Positions 34,977 to 44,381 of a stretch of 64,000 nt of DNA are shown here, in pieces. The notes under the pieces were generated by a model. It saw only the letters and a program-made list of their open reading frames with translations, did not search any database and was not told where the DNA came from. The position numbers and the translations under genes were made by a program. The stretch is from Rhodobacter sp. (GTDB taxonomy: Bacteria; Pseudomonadota; Alphaproteobacteria; Rhodobacterales; Rhodobacteraceae). The stretch is from positions 1 through 64,000 of the forward strand of contig JAIYDJ010000017.1 in the NCBI GenBank assembly GCA_027487575.1, given 5' to 3'. Position 1 is the first letter of the stretch; every line of letters starts with the position of its first letter.

Positions 34977-36521
34977 ATGCGCTTTGGCACAGGGACAGTC
35001 GGCAGGAATGCTCTGCAATGGGGCATGGCACAACTGCGCAAACCCGAATGGATGGTGTTTCTGCCGGCCCTGACCCTGGCCGCCTTCTGGCTGGGGGGCG
35101 AACGGGTGCTGATCCTCGTGTCGCTGGCCACCCCGCTGGTTTTTGCCATCGCGGGCGCGTTCCGCTTTGTCGATCCGTCCCCGGCGCAGGTTACCGAAGG
35201 GCTGGGGTCGCTGGCGCTGCGGCCCCAGGTGATCTCTTTGCTGAACGGCGTGTTGCGCGATGCGCCGGTGACGGGCCGCACGACGGCCTGCATGGTGCTG
35301 CAATTCGATGACTCGGCCCTGATGCTGGACCGACACGGTCGCGCCGCGCAGACCGAAATCCTGACCCGGTCCGCCGAGCGCCTGTGCACCGCCCTGCGCG
35401 AGGGGGATACCGTCGTCCGGCTGGAGGGGGGCGGATTTGCGGTTGTGCTGATGCCGGTGCGCCGTTTGGATCTGGAAACCGTGATCCAGCTTTCCGCGCG
35501 GTTGCAGGCAGCGCTTGCCGCACCGATCTCGATCAACGCGGCCCGGATCTATGTGACCTGTTCGGTCGGGTTCTGCCTTGCGGCCCGCAGCCCCGAGGCG
35601 AGCGGTCGCGCGCTGCTTGACGCCGCCCAGATCGCAGCGGACGAGGCGCTGCGCAGCGGCCCCGGCGCGATCCGCGCCTTTGCGCCCGACATGGCCCGCA
35701 CCCGTGCCGACCGCGAGGCACAGCGCGAGGATCTGGAACAGGCGCTGGACGAAGGCCAGATCCGCGCACATTTTCAGCCGCAGATCTCGACGGACACCGG
35801 GGCGATCACCGGGTTCGAGGCGCTTGCGCGCTGGCATCACCCCGAGCGCGGCCTGATCCCGCCATCCGAATTCCTGCCGCTGGTCGAGGATGCCGGCCTG
35901 TCAGAGCGCCTGTGCGAGGTGATGGTGTTCAACGCCCTGTCCGCCTTGTCGCGCTGGGACAAGGCCGGACTGAAGATACCGAATGTTGCCGTCAATTTCT
36001 CGAAAGGCGAATTGCGCAACCCCCGGCTGGCTGAAAAGCTGAAATGGGAACTTGACCGGTTCGACCTGACCCCCGCGCGCCTGACGGTCGAAATTCTGGA
36101 AACCGTGGTCGCCGACACAGACAATGACGTGGTCGTGTCGAACATCTCGGCCCTGTCGCGGATGGGCTGCGGCATCGACCTGGATGATTTCGGCACCGGC
36201 AGCGCGTCGATCACCTCGATCCGCCGCTTTGCCCTGCGCCGGATCAAGATCGACCGGTCCTTTGTGACCCGCGTGGACGAAGACCGCGAACAACAAAAGA
36301 TCGTGTCCGCCATCCTGTCCATGGCAGAACGGATGGGCCTGCAAACGCTTGCCGAAGGGGTGGAGACGCCAGGCGAACATGCGATGCTGGCGCAACTGGG
36401 CTGTGGCGACGTGCAGGGGTTCGGCATCGCGCGCCCCATGCCGGTTGAGGACACGATCGACTGGGTCACCCGGCACCGCGCCCGTCAGACGGCGGCCCCG
36501 CGCATCGGATACCGAGCCTGA
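34977..36521 (+). CDS. Membrane c-di-GMP phosphodiesterase (degenerate GGDEF-EAL)
   Basis: 514 residues. Two short N-terminal helices (about 25-62) are followed by a GGDEF-fold domain whose signature is decayed to EGGGF, so no cyclase activity is expected. An intact EAL domain follows from about 255. EAL itself is at 281-283 (FEALARW), with NFSKGELRNP, EILETV, DLDDFGTGSASI, KIDRSF and AEGVET all present, so phosphodiesterase activity is likely. The 220-bp region upstream contains GATTAAC twice (34896-34902 and 34917-34923), a possible regulatory element. It lies between the pentapeptide gene and yidC. Confidence 0.87.
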   Translation: MRFGTGTVGRNALQWGMAQLRKPEWMVFLPALTLAAFWLGGERVLILVSLATPLVFAIAGAFRFVDPSPAQVTEGLGSLALRPQVISLLNGVLRDAPVTGRTTACMVLQFDDSALMLDRHGRAAQTEILTRSAERLCTALREGDTVVRLEGGGFAVVLMPVRRLDLETVIQLSARLQAALAAPISINAARIYVTCSVGFCLAARSPEASGRALLDAAQIAADEALRSGPGAIRAFAPDMARTRADREAQREDLEQALDEGQIRAHFQPQISTDTGAITGFEALARWHHPERGLIPPSEFLPLVEDAGLSERLCEVMVFNALSALSRWDKAGLKIPNVAVNFSKGELRNPRLAEKLKWELDRFDLTPARLTVEILETVVADTDNDVVVSNISALSRMGCGIDLDDFGTGSASITSIRRFALRRIKIDRSFVTRVDEDREQQKIVSAILSMAERMGLQTLAEGVETPGEHAMLAQLGCGDVQGFGIARPMPVEDTIDWVTRHRARQTAAPRIGYRA

Positions 36522-36666
36522 AGTTGCGGACGGACCGGTGCAGCGCCCTCCGGATTTGCGCGCCCCGTGGTCGCTGCACCGGGCACCCGGGGGATTCCAC
36601 TTGACCTTTCCCCCCCCCTGTCGTTGAAGCACTGCCAAACCCTGAACGGAAATGGTGGTGGTCCGC

Positions 36667-38565
36667 ATGGACGATCAAAACAAGAACCTCATCCTCGCGA
36701 CCGCGCTCAGTTTTCTCGTCATCCTGACGTGGTACGTTGCCGGACCGATGTTCTTCCCCCAATGGTTCCCCGCCGAAGAGGCGACCCAACCGGTTCCTCC
36801 GGCGGCCGAGGCCGTGTCGGATGCGGTGACCCCGCCCGCCGCCGGTGCGGCCGTCGGAACCACGGCACCGGCCGAAGCCGTGCCCGAAGCGCCACGCCTG
36901 ACGATCGACACGCCCAAGCTTGCCGGTTCGATCTCGTTGCAGGGCGGACGGATCGACGACCTGAGCCTGAAGACCTACACCCAGACGGTCGAACCCGGCT
37001 CTCCCATCGTGCGGCTGCTGTCGCCGGTGGGTCAGGAGTCGGCGTTCTATGCCCTGTTCGGCTGGCAGCCCGGTGGCGATCTGGGGTTCGAGGACGTGCC
37101 GGGCGCCGCCACCGACTGGCAACTGACCGCCGGCGCAACGCTTGCACCCGACGCCCCGGTCACGCTGTCCTGGGACAACGGCAAGGGCCTGCAGTTCACC
37201 CGCACCATTGCAGTGGACGCCGACTTCATGTTCACCGTGACCGATGGCGTCACCAACTCGGGCACGACCGAGGCGAGGCTGGCCCCCTACGGCGTGATCG
37301 CGCGTCACGGCCTTCCAAAGACCCTGCAGAACATCTGGGTCGTTCACGAAGGCCTGATCCGCCGGGCCGATGGCGAATACGAGGAAACCGACTATGACGA
37401 TGTCAGCAGCCTGCCTGCCGTGGAACGTGAAGCGGCCCATGCGGAACTGACCGAAGCCACCACCGATGGCTGGATCGGCTTTACCGACCATTACTGGATG
37501 ACCGTTCTGGTCCCCGAACAGGGCAAGCCTTTCACCGCCGTGACCAAATACGTGCCTGGTGCCGACATCTATCAGACCGAAACGCGGCAGCCGCTGGTCA
37601 CCGTGGCACCTGGCGCAACCGCACAAAGCACCACCCGTCTTTTTGCCGGGGCCAAGGAATGGGAAACGATCCGCGCCTATCAGACCGAAGGGATCGGCGG
37701 CTTCATCGACAGCATCGACTGGGGATGGTTCTATTTCCTGACCAAGCCGATTTTCGCCCTTCTGCACTGGCTGAACCAGATCATCGGCAACATGGGGCTG
37801 GCCATCATCGGCCTGACATTCGTCCTGAAGCTTCTGGTGCTGCCGCTGGCGTACAAATCCTACGTCTCGATGGCCCGCATGAAGGAACTGCAGCCCGAGA
37901 TGGAGGCGCTGAAAGAGCGCGCGGGCGAGGACAAGCAGAAGCTGCAAAAGGAAATGATGCAGCTTTACAAGGACAAGAAGGTCAACCCCGCTGCCGGCTG
38001 CCTGCCGATCTTCATCCAGATTCCGATCTTTTTCAGCCTGTACAAGGTGATCTTCGTCACGATCGAACTGCGGCACGCCCCGTTCTTCGGCTGGCTGAAC
38101 GACCTGTCCGGGCCGGACACCTCGACGCTTTACAACCTCTTTGGCCTGTTGCCGTGGGACGGTCCCGCGCCGGGATCGGTTCTGGCACTGATCTTCATCG
38201 GCATCCTGCCGATCCTTCTGGGCATCACGATGTGGCTGCAGCAGAAACTGAACCCGGCACCGCCGGACCCGGTGCAACAGCAGATCTTTGCCTGGATGCC
38301 GTGGATCTTCATGTTCATGCTGGGGAGCTTCGCAAGCGGGCTGGTGGTGTACTGGATCACCAACAACATCATAACCTTCACCCAGCAATACATCATCATG
38401 CGCAGCCACGGCCACAAGCCGGACATCTTTGGCAACATCCGGTCCGGCTTCAAGAAGAAACCCGCCGCCGACGTTGCTGCAAACGCGCCGTCCGCGCCCT
38501 CCAAACCCGCGGCCAAGCCCGGCACGAAACCTCCGGCCAACCCGCCCGGCAAGGGAAAGAAATGA
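36667..38565 (+). CDS. yidC: Membrane protein insertase YidC
   Basis: 632 residues, Gram-negative type. The N-terminal signal anchor is MDDQNKNLILATALSFLVIL, a large periplasmic beta-supersandwich domain covers about 60-350, and a five-helix insertase core covers about 355-590 with the conserved positively charged groove and loop (MARMKELQPEMEALKERAGEDK). A Lys/Pro/Ala-rich cytoplasmic tail follows (KPAAKPGTKPP), as in alphaproteobacteria. I start at ATG 36667 rather than 36652 because family members begin MDDQN. The stop overlaps the MOSC gene (ATGA). Confidence 0.96.
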   Translation: MDDQNKNLILATALSFLVILTWYVAGPMFFPQWFPAEEATQPVPPAAEAVSDAVTPPAAGAAVGTTAPAEAVPEAPRLTIDTPKLAGSISLQGGRIDDLSLKTYTQTVEPGSPIVRLLSPVGQESAFYALFGWQPGGDLGFEDVPGAATDWQLTAGATLAPDAPVTLSWDNGKGLQFTRTIAVDADFMFTVTDGVTNSGTTEARLAPYGVIARHGLPKTLQNIWVVHEGLIRRADGEYEETDYDDVSSLPAVEREAAHAELTEATTDGWIGFTDHYWMTVLVPEQGKPFTAVTKYVPGADIYQTETRQPLVTVAPGATAQSTTRLFAGAKEWETIRAYQTEGIGGFIDSIDWGWFYFLTKPIFALLHWLNQIIGNMGLAIIGLTFVLKLLVLPLAYKSYVSMARMKELQPEMEALKERAGEDKQKLQKEMMQLYKDKKVNPAAGCLPIFIQIPIFFSLYKVIFVTIELRHAPFFGWLNDLSGPDTSTLYNLFGLLPWDGPAPGSVLALIFIGILPILLGITMWLQQKLNPAPPDPVQQQIFAWMPWIFMFMLGSFASGLVVYWITNNIITFTQQYIIMRSHGHKPDIFGNIRSGFKKKPAADVAANAPSAPSKPAAKPGTKPPANPPGKGKK

Positions 38566-39308
38566 CCGGCACGCTGGCGCAGATCTATCGCCACCCGATC
38601 AAGGGTCACGGACGCGAAGCTCTCGCGTCCGTTGCCCTTTCAGCGGGCGCCTGCCTGCCGTGGGACCGGCACTGGGCGGTGGCGCATGATGCGGCGCGAC
38701 TGGAACCGGGCTGGAATCCTTGCGTCAATTTTGCGCGGGGTGCCAAGGCCCCGGCGCTGATGGCGATCACAAGCGAACTTGACGAAGCAACCGGCTGCGT
38801 CATCTTGCGCCATCCCGACCTGAGCGAGATCACTTTCCGGCCCGACGATCCAGCCGACCTGCCCGCCTTTCTGGACTGGGTCCGCCCGCTCAACCCTGCC
38901 AACCGCGCGCAGCCCGCGCAGATCGCAAAGGCAGGACGCGGCATGACGGATTCCGAGTTTCCTTCGGTGGCGATCCTGTCGCTGTCGTCGCTGGACGATC
39001 TGTCTGCCCGGATGGGTCATGCCCTGTCGGTACACCGCTGGCGCGGCAATCTGTGGCTTGCGGGCGCCGAACCCTTTGCCGAATTCGGCTGGATCGGGCG
39101 ACATCTGACCGTGGGGGATGCGGTCCTGCGGATCGAAGAGCGGATCACCCGCTGCACCGCCACCGCCGTCGATCCCGAAACTGGCCATCCGGACGGCGAT
39201 ACGCTGGCGGGGTTGAAGGCGGCTTACGGGCATCAGGATTTCGGTGTGTACGGTGTGGTGGTCCGATCCGGGTCCATCGCAGTGGGCAATGGGTGGGCTG
39301 TCGCATGA
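38562..39308 (+). CDS. MOSC domain-containing protein
   Basis: 248 residues. The N-terminal beta-barrel part (IYRHPIKGHGRE, CLPWDRHWAVAH) is followed by the MOSC sulfur-carrier domain (about 120-245; RWRGNLWLAGAEPFAEFGWIG, then RCTATAVDPETGHPD). The Cys in RCTA is the residue expected to carry sulfur, or to bind Mo-cofactor in the mARC/YiiM relatives. It overlaps yidC upstream and engB downstream, a conserved Rhodobacterales trio as I recall. A strong hairpin lies within its first 80 bases. Confidence 0.87.
   Translation: MTGTLAQIYRHPIKGHGREALASVALSAGACLPWDRHWAVAHDAARLEPGWNPCVNFARGAKAPALMAITSELDEATGCVILRHPDLSEITFRPDDPADLPAFLDWVRPLNPANRAQPAQIAKAGRGMTDSEFPSVAILSLSSLDDLSARMGHALSVHRWRGNLWLAGAEPFAEFGWIGRHLTVGDAVLRIEERITRCTATAVDPETGHPDGDTLAGLKAAYGHQDFGVYGVVVRSGSIAVGNGWAVA
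38601..38639 (+). other. Strong stem-loop inside the 5' coding end of the MOSC gene
   Basis: ACGGACGCGA (38608-38617) pairs perfectly with TCGCGTCCGT (38623-38632) around a five-base loop. A further AAGGG/CCCTT pair (38601-38605 with 38635-38639) extends it after a 2x2 internal bulge, and TTT follows at 38638-38640. It encodes residues 14-26 of the MOSC protein and sits about 40 bases after the yidC/MOSC junction. Confidence 0.75.
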
Positions 39309-39955
39309 CCCTGAAATTCACCCTTGCCGCCGAACCTGATTTCGAAGACCGCGAAGCGGGCAGGCTGCTGTTCGCCGGGCCGGTCGATTTCGTCAAGGGC
39401 GTGGTCGCGATGCCTGGCCTTCCCCCCGCAGACCGGCTGGAGGTATGTTTCGCAGGCCGGTCCAACGTCGGAAAATCCAGCCTGATCAATGCGCTGACCG
39501 GTAGAAAGTCGCTCGCGCGTGCGTCGAACACGCCCGGACGCACGCAGGAAATCAACTATTTCGCGCTGGGTGAGGAACGCTACCTCGTCGACCTGCCCGG
39601 TTACGGCTATGCCGAGGCCCCGGTTGCCATCGTCGCCAAGTGGCAGGCGCTGCTGCGGTCGTATCTGGCGGGGCGGCAGACCCTGCGCAGGGCCTTCGTG
39701 CTGATCGACACGCGGCACGGCGTCAAGGCGGTGGACGAGGAAATCTTGACGCTGCTTGACCGCTCGGCGGTGACCTTTCAGGTCGTGATGACGAAGGCCG
39801 ACAAGGTTCTTGCCGCCGAACGCGACGCGAACATCGCACAGGTGCAGGCGGCGCTGGCAAAACACGTCGCGGCCTATCCAGAGATCGTGGTGACCAGTTC
39901 CGAGAAGGGCGACGGAATCGAGACGCTGCGCGCGATCATCGCGACGCTGGAATAG
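39305..39955 (+). CDS. engB: Ribosome-biogenesis GTPase EngB/YihA
   Basis: 216-residue TRAFAC GTPase. G1 GRSNVGKS is at residues 51-58, G2 is in NTPGRT (75-80), G3 is DLPG (96-99), G4 is MTKADK and G5 is TSSEKGDG. EngB is needed for late 50S subunit assembly and, in many bacteria, viability. Its ATG overlaps the MOSC stop. A weak convergent hairpin separates it from the SDR gene. Confidence 0.95.
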   Translation: MTLKFTLAAEPDFEDREAGRLLFAGPVDFVKGVVAMPGLPPADRLEVCFAGRSNVGKSSLINALTGRKSLARASNTPGRTQEINYFALGEERYLVDLPGYGYAEAPVAIVAKWQALLRSYLAGRQTLRRAFVLIDTRHGVKAVDEEILTLLDRSAVTFQVVMTKADKVLAAERDANIAQVQAALAKHVAAYPEIVVTSSEKGDGIETLRAIIATLE

Positions 39956-39960
39956 CGATT

Positions 39961-39991
39961 TTTCTGCTAATAATCAGAATTTTCGCAGAAA
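39961..39991. terminator. Weak hairpin between convergent engB and SDR genes
   Basis: TTTCTGC (39961-39967) pairs with GCAGAAA (39985-39991) over a 17-base AT-rich loop. No strong T-run follows in either direction. The location between two convergent stops makes a bidirectional terminator plausible. Confidence 0.35.
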
Positions 39992-40003
39992 GTTCGCGGC
40001 CTG

Positions 40004-40735
40004 TCACACGTGCTGACCGCCGTTCACCTGCAGTTCCGACCCGGTCATGTAAGCCGACTGGTCCGAACAGAGGAACCAGATCGCATCGGCCACCTCGCTG
40101 GGTTGCCCCAGCCGCTGCATCGGCAATCCCTCCACGATCTTGTCCGTCCCCGGCGACAGGATCGAGGTTTCAACCTCGCCCGGCGCGATCGCGTTGACCC
40201 GCACCCCCAGCGGCCCGAAGTCCTGCGCCATCTCGCGGGTCAGTGCCGCCAGCGCCGCCTTTGACGTCGCATAGGCCGCGCCCGCAAAGGGATGGACCCG
40301 GCTGCCCGCGATGGAGGTCACGTTGACGACCGCACCCTTCGCCTCGACCAACTCGTCCATCAACCCGCGTGCAAGAATCACCGAAGCGAAGAAATTGACG
40401 TGAAACACGTGCCCCCAGGTCCGCAGATCGGTTGTCAGCGTGTTCAGCCGCGCGCCGCCGGCCCCTTTCGGCGAAATCCCCGCATTGTTGACCAGTGCGT
40501 GCAGACGCCCGCCAAGCTTGGCCTTGATCACCTCGATGGCTGCGATTGTTCTTGCCGGATCGGCAAGGTCGATCTGGATGTGATTTTCCTCGCCCCCCGG
40601 CCAGGGGCAGCGCGGATCGAACGCCTGACGCGAACAGCTCAGCACCCGCCAGCCTTCGGCTGAGAACCGCTTGACGGTCGCATGGCCGATCCCGCGGCTG
40701 GCCCCGGTCAGGACGATGGTTTTCAGTTCCGACAT
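40004..40735 (-). CDS. SDR family oxidoreductase
   Basis: 243-residue classical [13 protein letters not shown] at the N-terminus, NNAGIS, a Ser in VTSIAGS, catalytic YATSK, and the PGEVETSI and GGQHV C-terminal patterns. ATG 40735 is chosen because GGAG lies six bases upstream; the ATG at 40747 lacks a site. The cofactor is probably NAD(H) or NADP(H) (the residues CSRQAFD after strand 2 favour NADP). It is divergent from argB and convergent with engB; substrate unknown. Confidence 0.87.
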   Translation of the reverse strand: MSELKTIVLTGASRGIGHATVKRFSAEGWRVLSCSRQAFDPRCPWPGGEENHIQIDLADPARTIAAIEVIKAKLGGRLHALVNNAGISPKGAGGARLNTLTTDLRTWGHVFHVNFFASVILARGLMDELVEAKGAVVNVTSIAGSRVHPFAGAAYATSKAALAALTREMAQDFGPLGVRVNAIAPGEVETSILSPGTDKIVEGLPMQRLGQPSEVADAIWFLCSDQSAYMTGSELQVNGGQHV

Positions 40736-40850
40736 CGGGTTCTCCATGGCCTGCGAATACCTTACAATTCTACTTTGGAAACACAAGCCCACTGCGGTCT
40801 TGGCAGCACCCCCCCGGGCGGCTATCAGGGATCATCGCATGGAGACCCGG

Positions 40851-41750
40851 ATGAGAAAGCAGACCATGACCGAGACTGACGCCGCCGCGACCGCACGCGT
40901 TCTGTCCGAAGCCCTGCCCTACATGCAGCGCTATTCCGGGGCCGTTGTCGTGGTGAAATTCGGTGGCAACGCGATGGGCGACGATTCGGCCATGGCCGAA
41001 TTTGCGCGTGACATCGTGCTGATGCGGCAGGTCGGGGTGAACCCGGTCGTGGTGCATGGCGGCGGGCCGATGATCAACGAGATGCTCGACAAGCTTGGCA
41101 TCAAGAGCCACTTCGTGCGCGGCAAGCGGGTGACGGACAAGGCCACCGTGCAGGTGGTCGAGATGATCCTTTCGGGGCTGGTGAACAAGCGGATCGTGCA
41201 GGCGATCATGGATGCCGGGGGCCGCGCGGTGGGCATTTCGGGCAAGGACGACGATCTGATGGTCTGCGAGGCGGACGATCCGGAACTTGGCTATGTCGGG
41301 CGACCCATCGAGATGAACGTGCAGGTGCTGCGCGACCTTTACAAGGCCGGGATCATCCCGGTGGTCGCTCCGGTGGCAACCGGCATGGCCGACAACGAGA
41401 CGTTCAACGTCAATGGCGACACGGCGGCAGGGGCGATTGCCGGGGCGCTGCAGGCCGACCGCCTGCTGCTGTTGACCGATGTGGCGGGTGTAAAGAACGC
41501 TGCCGGCGAGGTGATGACCCAGATCACGCCCGACGAGGCGCGTCAGATGATTGCCGACGGGGTGATCGCGGGCGGGATGATCCCGAAAACCGAGACCGCG
41601 CTTGCGGCGCTGGACGAAGGCGTGCGCGCGGTCACCATCCTGGACGGCCGCACCCCCAACGCCTGCCTTCTGGAACTGTTCACCGACATCGGCACCGGAA
41701 GCCAGATCCGTTCGACCGAACCGCGCGTCAAGCCGGTTCTGCGGCGGTGA
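40851..41750 (+). CDS. argB: Acetylglutamate kinase
   Basis: 299 residues of the amino-acid kinase fold: [24 protein letters not shown], the [16 protein letters not shown] nucleotide/substrate region and [10 protein letters not shown]. It phosphorylates N-acetyl-L-glutamate in arginine synthesis. Length and the N-terminal helix ([16 protein letters not shown]) match the arginine-sensitive hexameric form that carries a mobile N-terminal helix. ATG 40851 is chosen because GGAG lies six bases upstream. The stop overlaps a ferredoxin-like gene (GTGA). Confidence 0.95.
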   Translation: MRKQTMTETDAAATARVLSEALPYMQRYSGAVVVVKFGGNAMGDDSAMAEFARDIVLMRQVGVNPVVVHGGGPMINEMLDKLGIKSHFVRGKRVTDKATVQVVEMILSGLVNKRIVQAIMDAGGRAVGISGKDDDLMVCEADDPELGYVGRPIEMNVQVLRDLYKAGIIPVVAPVATGMADNETFNVNGDTAAGAIAGALQADRLLLLTDVAGVKNAAGEVMTQITPDEARQMIADGVIAGGMIPKTETALAALDEGVRAVTILDGRTPNACLLELFTDIGTGSQIRSTEPRVKPVLRR

Positions 41751-42388
41751 CCCAAGCCAGCCTTGTGGCGCTGTGCGCGCCACATTTTCTGACGGTTCTG
41801 GGCGGTTTCGCCTGCGAGGACGACCCCGACCTGCCTGCGGGAACCCGCACGCTGCTGTTGCTGGGCCCACTGGAACCCGGCTTCTGGCCGCATCTGACCG
41901 CGCAGCCGGAATGGGCGGGGCCGGACCCGGTCGACCGCTGGTCGCGCCGGGTGATCGGGCGGCTGGCCTGCGATCTGGGGGCGAAGGCGCTTTTTCCGTT
42001 CGGCGGCCCGCCCTATCATCCGTTCTACCGCTGGGCCCTGCGCACCGGCCGGGTGTGGGACAGTCCGGTGCGGCTGCTGGTGCAGGCGGATCAGGGATTG
42101 CTGGTCAGCTTTCGCGGGGCGCTGGCGCTGAAAGAGCGGGTCGAGGTTCCACCCCCCCTGCCCCGCCCTTGCGACACCTGTCCGCAGCCCTGCCTGACCG
42201 CCTGCCCGGTCGCCGTGCTGGGACCGCAGGGGTATGACGTGCCCGCCTGCCACCAGTATCTGAACACCGTACCGGGCGTGGACTGCATGGGAAACGGATG
42301 CGCGGTGCGTCGCGCTTGCCCCTTGTCCGCTGCCTATGCAAGACTGCCCGAACAATCCGCCTATCATATGAGGCAGTTCCACCCATGA
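41747..42388 (+). CDS. Ferredoxin-like iron-sulfur protein, conserved, function unknown
   Basis: 213 residues starting at GTG 41747 in a GTGA overlap with argB. A globular N-terminal domain ([32 protein letters not shown]) is followed by a C-terminal Cys-rich part: [13 protein letters not shown] (one [4Fe-4S] pattern) and [25 protein letters not shown] (a second). The layout is reminiscent of QueG-like reductase C-termini but lacks their cobalamin-binding part. It is coupled to argB and sixA. Biochemical role unknown. Confidence 0.78.
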   Translation: MTQASLVALCAPHFLTVLGGFACEDDPDLPAGTRTLLLLGPLEPGFWPHLTAQPEWAGPDPVDRWSRRVIGRLACDLGAKALFPFGGPPYHPFYRWALRTGRVWDSPVRLLVQADQGLLVSFRGALALKERVEVPPPLPRPCDTCPQPCLTACPVAVLGPQGYDVPACHQYLNTVPGVDCMGNGCAVRRACPLSAAYARLPEQSAYHMRQFHP

Positions 42389-42888
42389 AGCGCCTGATCC
42401 TGACCCGCCATGCCAAATCGAGCTGGGACGACCCCAACGCGCCCGACCATGACCGCCCGCTGAACGAGCGCGGCAAGGCGGCGGCGGCCGACCTTGGCCA
42501 ATGGCTGGCCAGCCGGGGCTATATTCCCGATCAGGTGCTGTGTTCGGATTCGGAACGGACGCGGAAAACATGGTCGGGCATCGCACCCGCCCTGCCCGGC
42601 ACCCCTGTGCTGGAACTGAAACCGTCGCTTTATCATGCCGGGCCCGACGTGATGCTGGCGGTTCTGAAACATGCCAGCGCCGACACGGTGATGATGATCG
42701 GCCACAACCCCGGCATCGCCGAATTTGCCGAGCGGCTGGTAGCACACCCGCCATTGCACGCGGAGTTTGGCCGCTATCCCACGGGGGCGACGCTGGTGGT
42801 GGATTTCGCCGTCGGGTCCTGGACCCATGCCGCCTTCGGGCAGGGGACGGCCATCGACTTTACCATCCCGCGTGAGATCGTGGTTTAG
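42385..42888 (+). CDS. SixA-type histidine phosphatase
   Basis: 167 residues of the histidine phosphatase superfamily. The catalytic RHAKS (RHG variant) is at residues 8-12, NERG follows, and the second catalytic His is in MMIGHNPGIAEFA. Small SixA proteins dephosphorylate phosphohistidine, e.g. on HPt domains or PTS proteins. The ATG overlaps the preceding gene (ATGA). It ends the argB transcript. Confidence 0.85.
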   Translation: MKRLILTRHAKSSWDDPNAPDHDRPLNERGKAAAADLGQWLASRGYIPDQVLCSDSERTRKTWSGIAPALPGTPVLELKPSLYHAGPDVMLAVLKHASADTVMMIGHNPGIAEFAERLVAHPPLHAEFGRYPTGATLVVDFAVGSWTHAAFGQGTAIDFTIPREIVV

Positions 42889-42979
42889 CGCGCGCCAAAG
42901 CGGGACATTCTTATCCTTCATCGTCAATGTGTTGACCGCGAAGCGGTGACTGTGTCTTCACCATTTCCCGTTTGAGGCG

Positions 42980-43480
42980 CTAGTCCGCCTCGTGAATATA
43001 GAAGGTGGCCAACCGGATTGCGGCGGCCGGGTCGAAATCCGGAAAAGGCACCGGTCCGCCGCTGAGCACTTCGGGGAACGGCGTGCCAAGCAGTCTGACT
43101 TCGCCAAAGCTGGTGACCGCTGTTTCGGTGCTAAGCCGGTGCCAGGCCAGAACCGGCGCATCCGGCCAGGACGAGCGAACCCAGATCTGGTCGCGTTCCC
43201 GCGATGTGAAGACGTCGAGCTTCACCGAGGGCATGCCGCGATAGGTGCTGGCATGGATCGGCACGAACATTTCCACTCCGTCCCCCCCGATCACCGAAAG
43301 CTGCAAAAGGGCAAAGTCGCCGCCACTTGCGATCTGGAAACGCACGGTGCTGTCACCGACGCGCACCGCCCCGATTTCAGTCATTGCCTTGTCTGTCGTC
43401 ATGATCGGTTCACCCATCGTTGGCTGGCTTGTGGCCAAAACAAAAACCATCAGGCACAGTGTTCGCGTGATTGCAGACAT
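42980..43480 (-). CDS. Small secreted protein of unknown function
   Basis: 166 residues from ATG 43480. Residues 1-23 look like a signal peptide (TRTLCLMVFVLATSQPTMG). The mature part has alternating strands (STVRFQIASGGDFALLQLSVIGGDGVEMFVPI) and ends HEAD. I do not recognise a family. The upstream in-frame ATG would put charged residues before the signal peptide. It follows the orphan gene at 43503-44138 by 22 bases on the same strand, so the two may be expressed together; both lie in a patch of visibly lower G+C. Confidence 0.6.
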   Translation of the reverse strand: MSAITRTLCLMVFVLATSQPTMGEPIMTTDKAMTEIGAVRVGDSTVRFQIASGGDFALLQLSVIGGDGVEMFVPIHASTYRGMPSVKLDVFTSRERDQIWVRSSWPDAPVLAWHRLSTETAVTSFGEVRLLGTPFPEVLSGGPVPFPDFDPAAAIRLATFYIHEAD

Positions 43481-43502
43481 CGCTTTTCGACCGTTTGGCA
43501 CC

Positions 43503-44138
43503 TCACCACCCGCTGGCAACGGCACTTCGCGGCAAGGTCTTTACGATCCCCGTCGACCAGTTGACATCCTCGACCCAGTTCCACCACATGAATTGGGTCT
43601 TCATTCCGCAGAGTTTGAACACGGGGTGACTGGCGAATTGCCCGAATGAAGTGACGCTCATGGCGTTGTACATCCAGAAGTTCATGGTGGCTGTCTTGGC
43701 GCCGCAGTCGATGCTGTCCACCGTCGTGTAAATGTTGAAAGAACCGATGGAGCATGTGTAAAGGTTGTCGGTCTGTTCCACGGGTATCAACGGGCCGACA
43801 AAGGGCAGCTTGTTTGCGGCCATGGACTTGACGTAGATGATAAACGCGCTTTTGCAGGTTTCAGGATCGGTCCCGGGTGGGCTTGCCACAAAGTCGCGGA
43901 AGGCCCCGGGTTTGGGAGAGTCCGTCATCGTGGGTTTCCACGTCGAACTCGAAACATAGTCCCTGGACCATTTCGCGCAGTCCGATGAAAGGTTGAACTT
44001 GGTGCGACCGACCGACTGGATGACCGGGTCCCATTTGCGGACGCGGACTGTATAGTCGTCGGTTTCCGGCATCAGCCAAAGCGTTTCGCTGGAGATTGGC
44101 GAAAAGAATTCCTGAAGAATATCGCCGATGGCAGTCAT
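43503..44138 (-). CDS. Orphan protein, low-G+C patch
   Basis: 211 residues from ATG 44138, preceded by GGGGTGA. No signal peptide or membrane helix is visible. It is rich in Trp, Phe and Ser and has six Cys (DCAKW, ETCKSAF, YTCSIGSF, DSIDCG, FKLCGM), more than typical for a cytoplasmic protein here. No family is recognised. Codon use is less GC-ending than in neighbours, suggesting recent transfer. An in-frame ATG further upstream (44207) has no ribosome-binding site. Confidence 0.6.
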   Translation of the reverse strand: MTAIGDILQEFFSPISSETLWLMPETDDYTVRVRKWDPVIQSVGRTKFNLSSDCAKWSRDYVSSSTWKPTMTDSPKPGAFRDFVASPPGTDPETCKSAFIIYVKSMAANKLPFVGPLIPVEQTDNLYTCSIGSFNIYTTVDSIDCGAKTATMNFWMYNAMSVTSFGQFASHPVFKLCGMKTQFMWWNWVEDVNWSTGIVKTLPRSAVASGW

Positions 44139-44381
44139 GACTTCACCCCAATAAAATTGAAATCTCAAGACCTTAACGGAAGAATCCGGATAGCTGACAA
44201 ACTGCAATGCGTTTGTTCCAGTCCACCAGAGGATGCGCTTGCTGTCAACCTAAGAGTGCATTCGGACCTGAGGCACTGACAGCGCCCCGGAGATTGCGGA
44301 TCACAAATCCATGCGCCACTTGCACATGCGGGAGGTTTCGGGCATGAAACCGCTCTTATCCCAATCAAAAGGTGCCGCATC
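44139..44381. promoter_or_regulatory. Divergent intergenic region with GGTTTC/GAAACC inverted repeat
   Basis: This region lies between the orphan gene (minus) and the 56-codon ORF (plus). GGTTTC-GGGCAT-GAAACC (44334-44351) is a perfect six-base inverted repeat 30 bp before the small ORF, a possible operator. Nothing else is clear. Confidence 0.3.
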
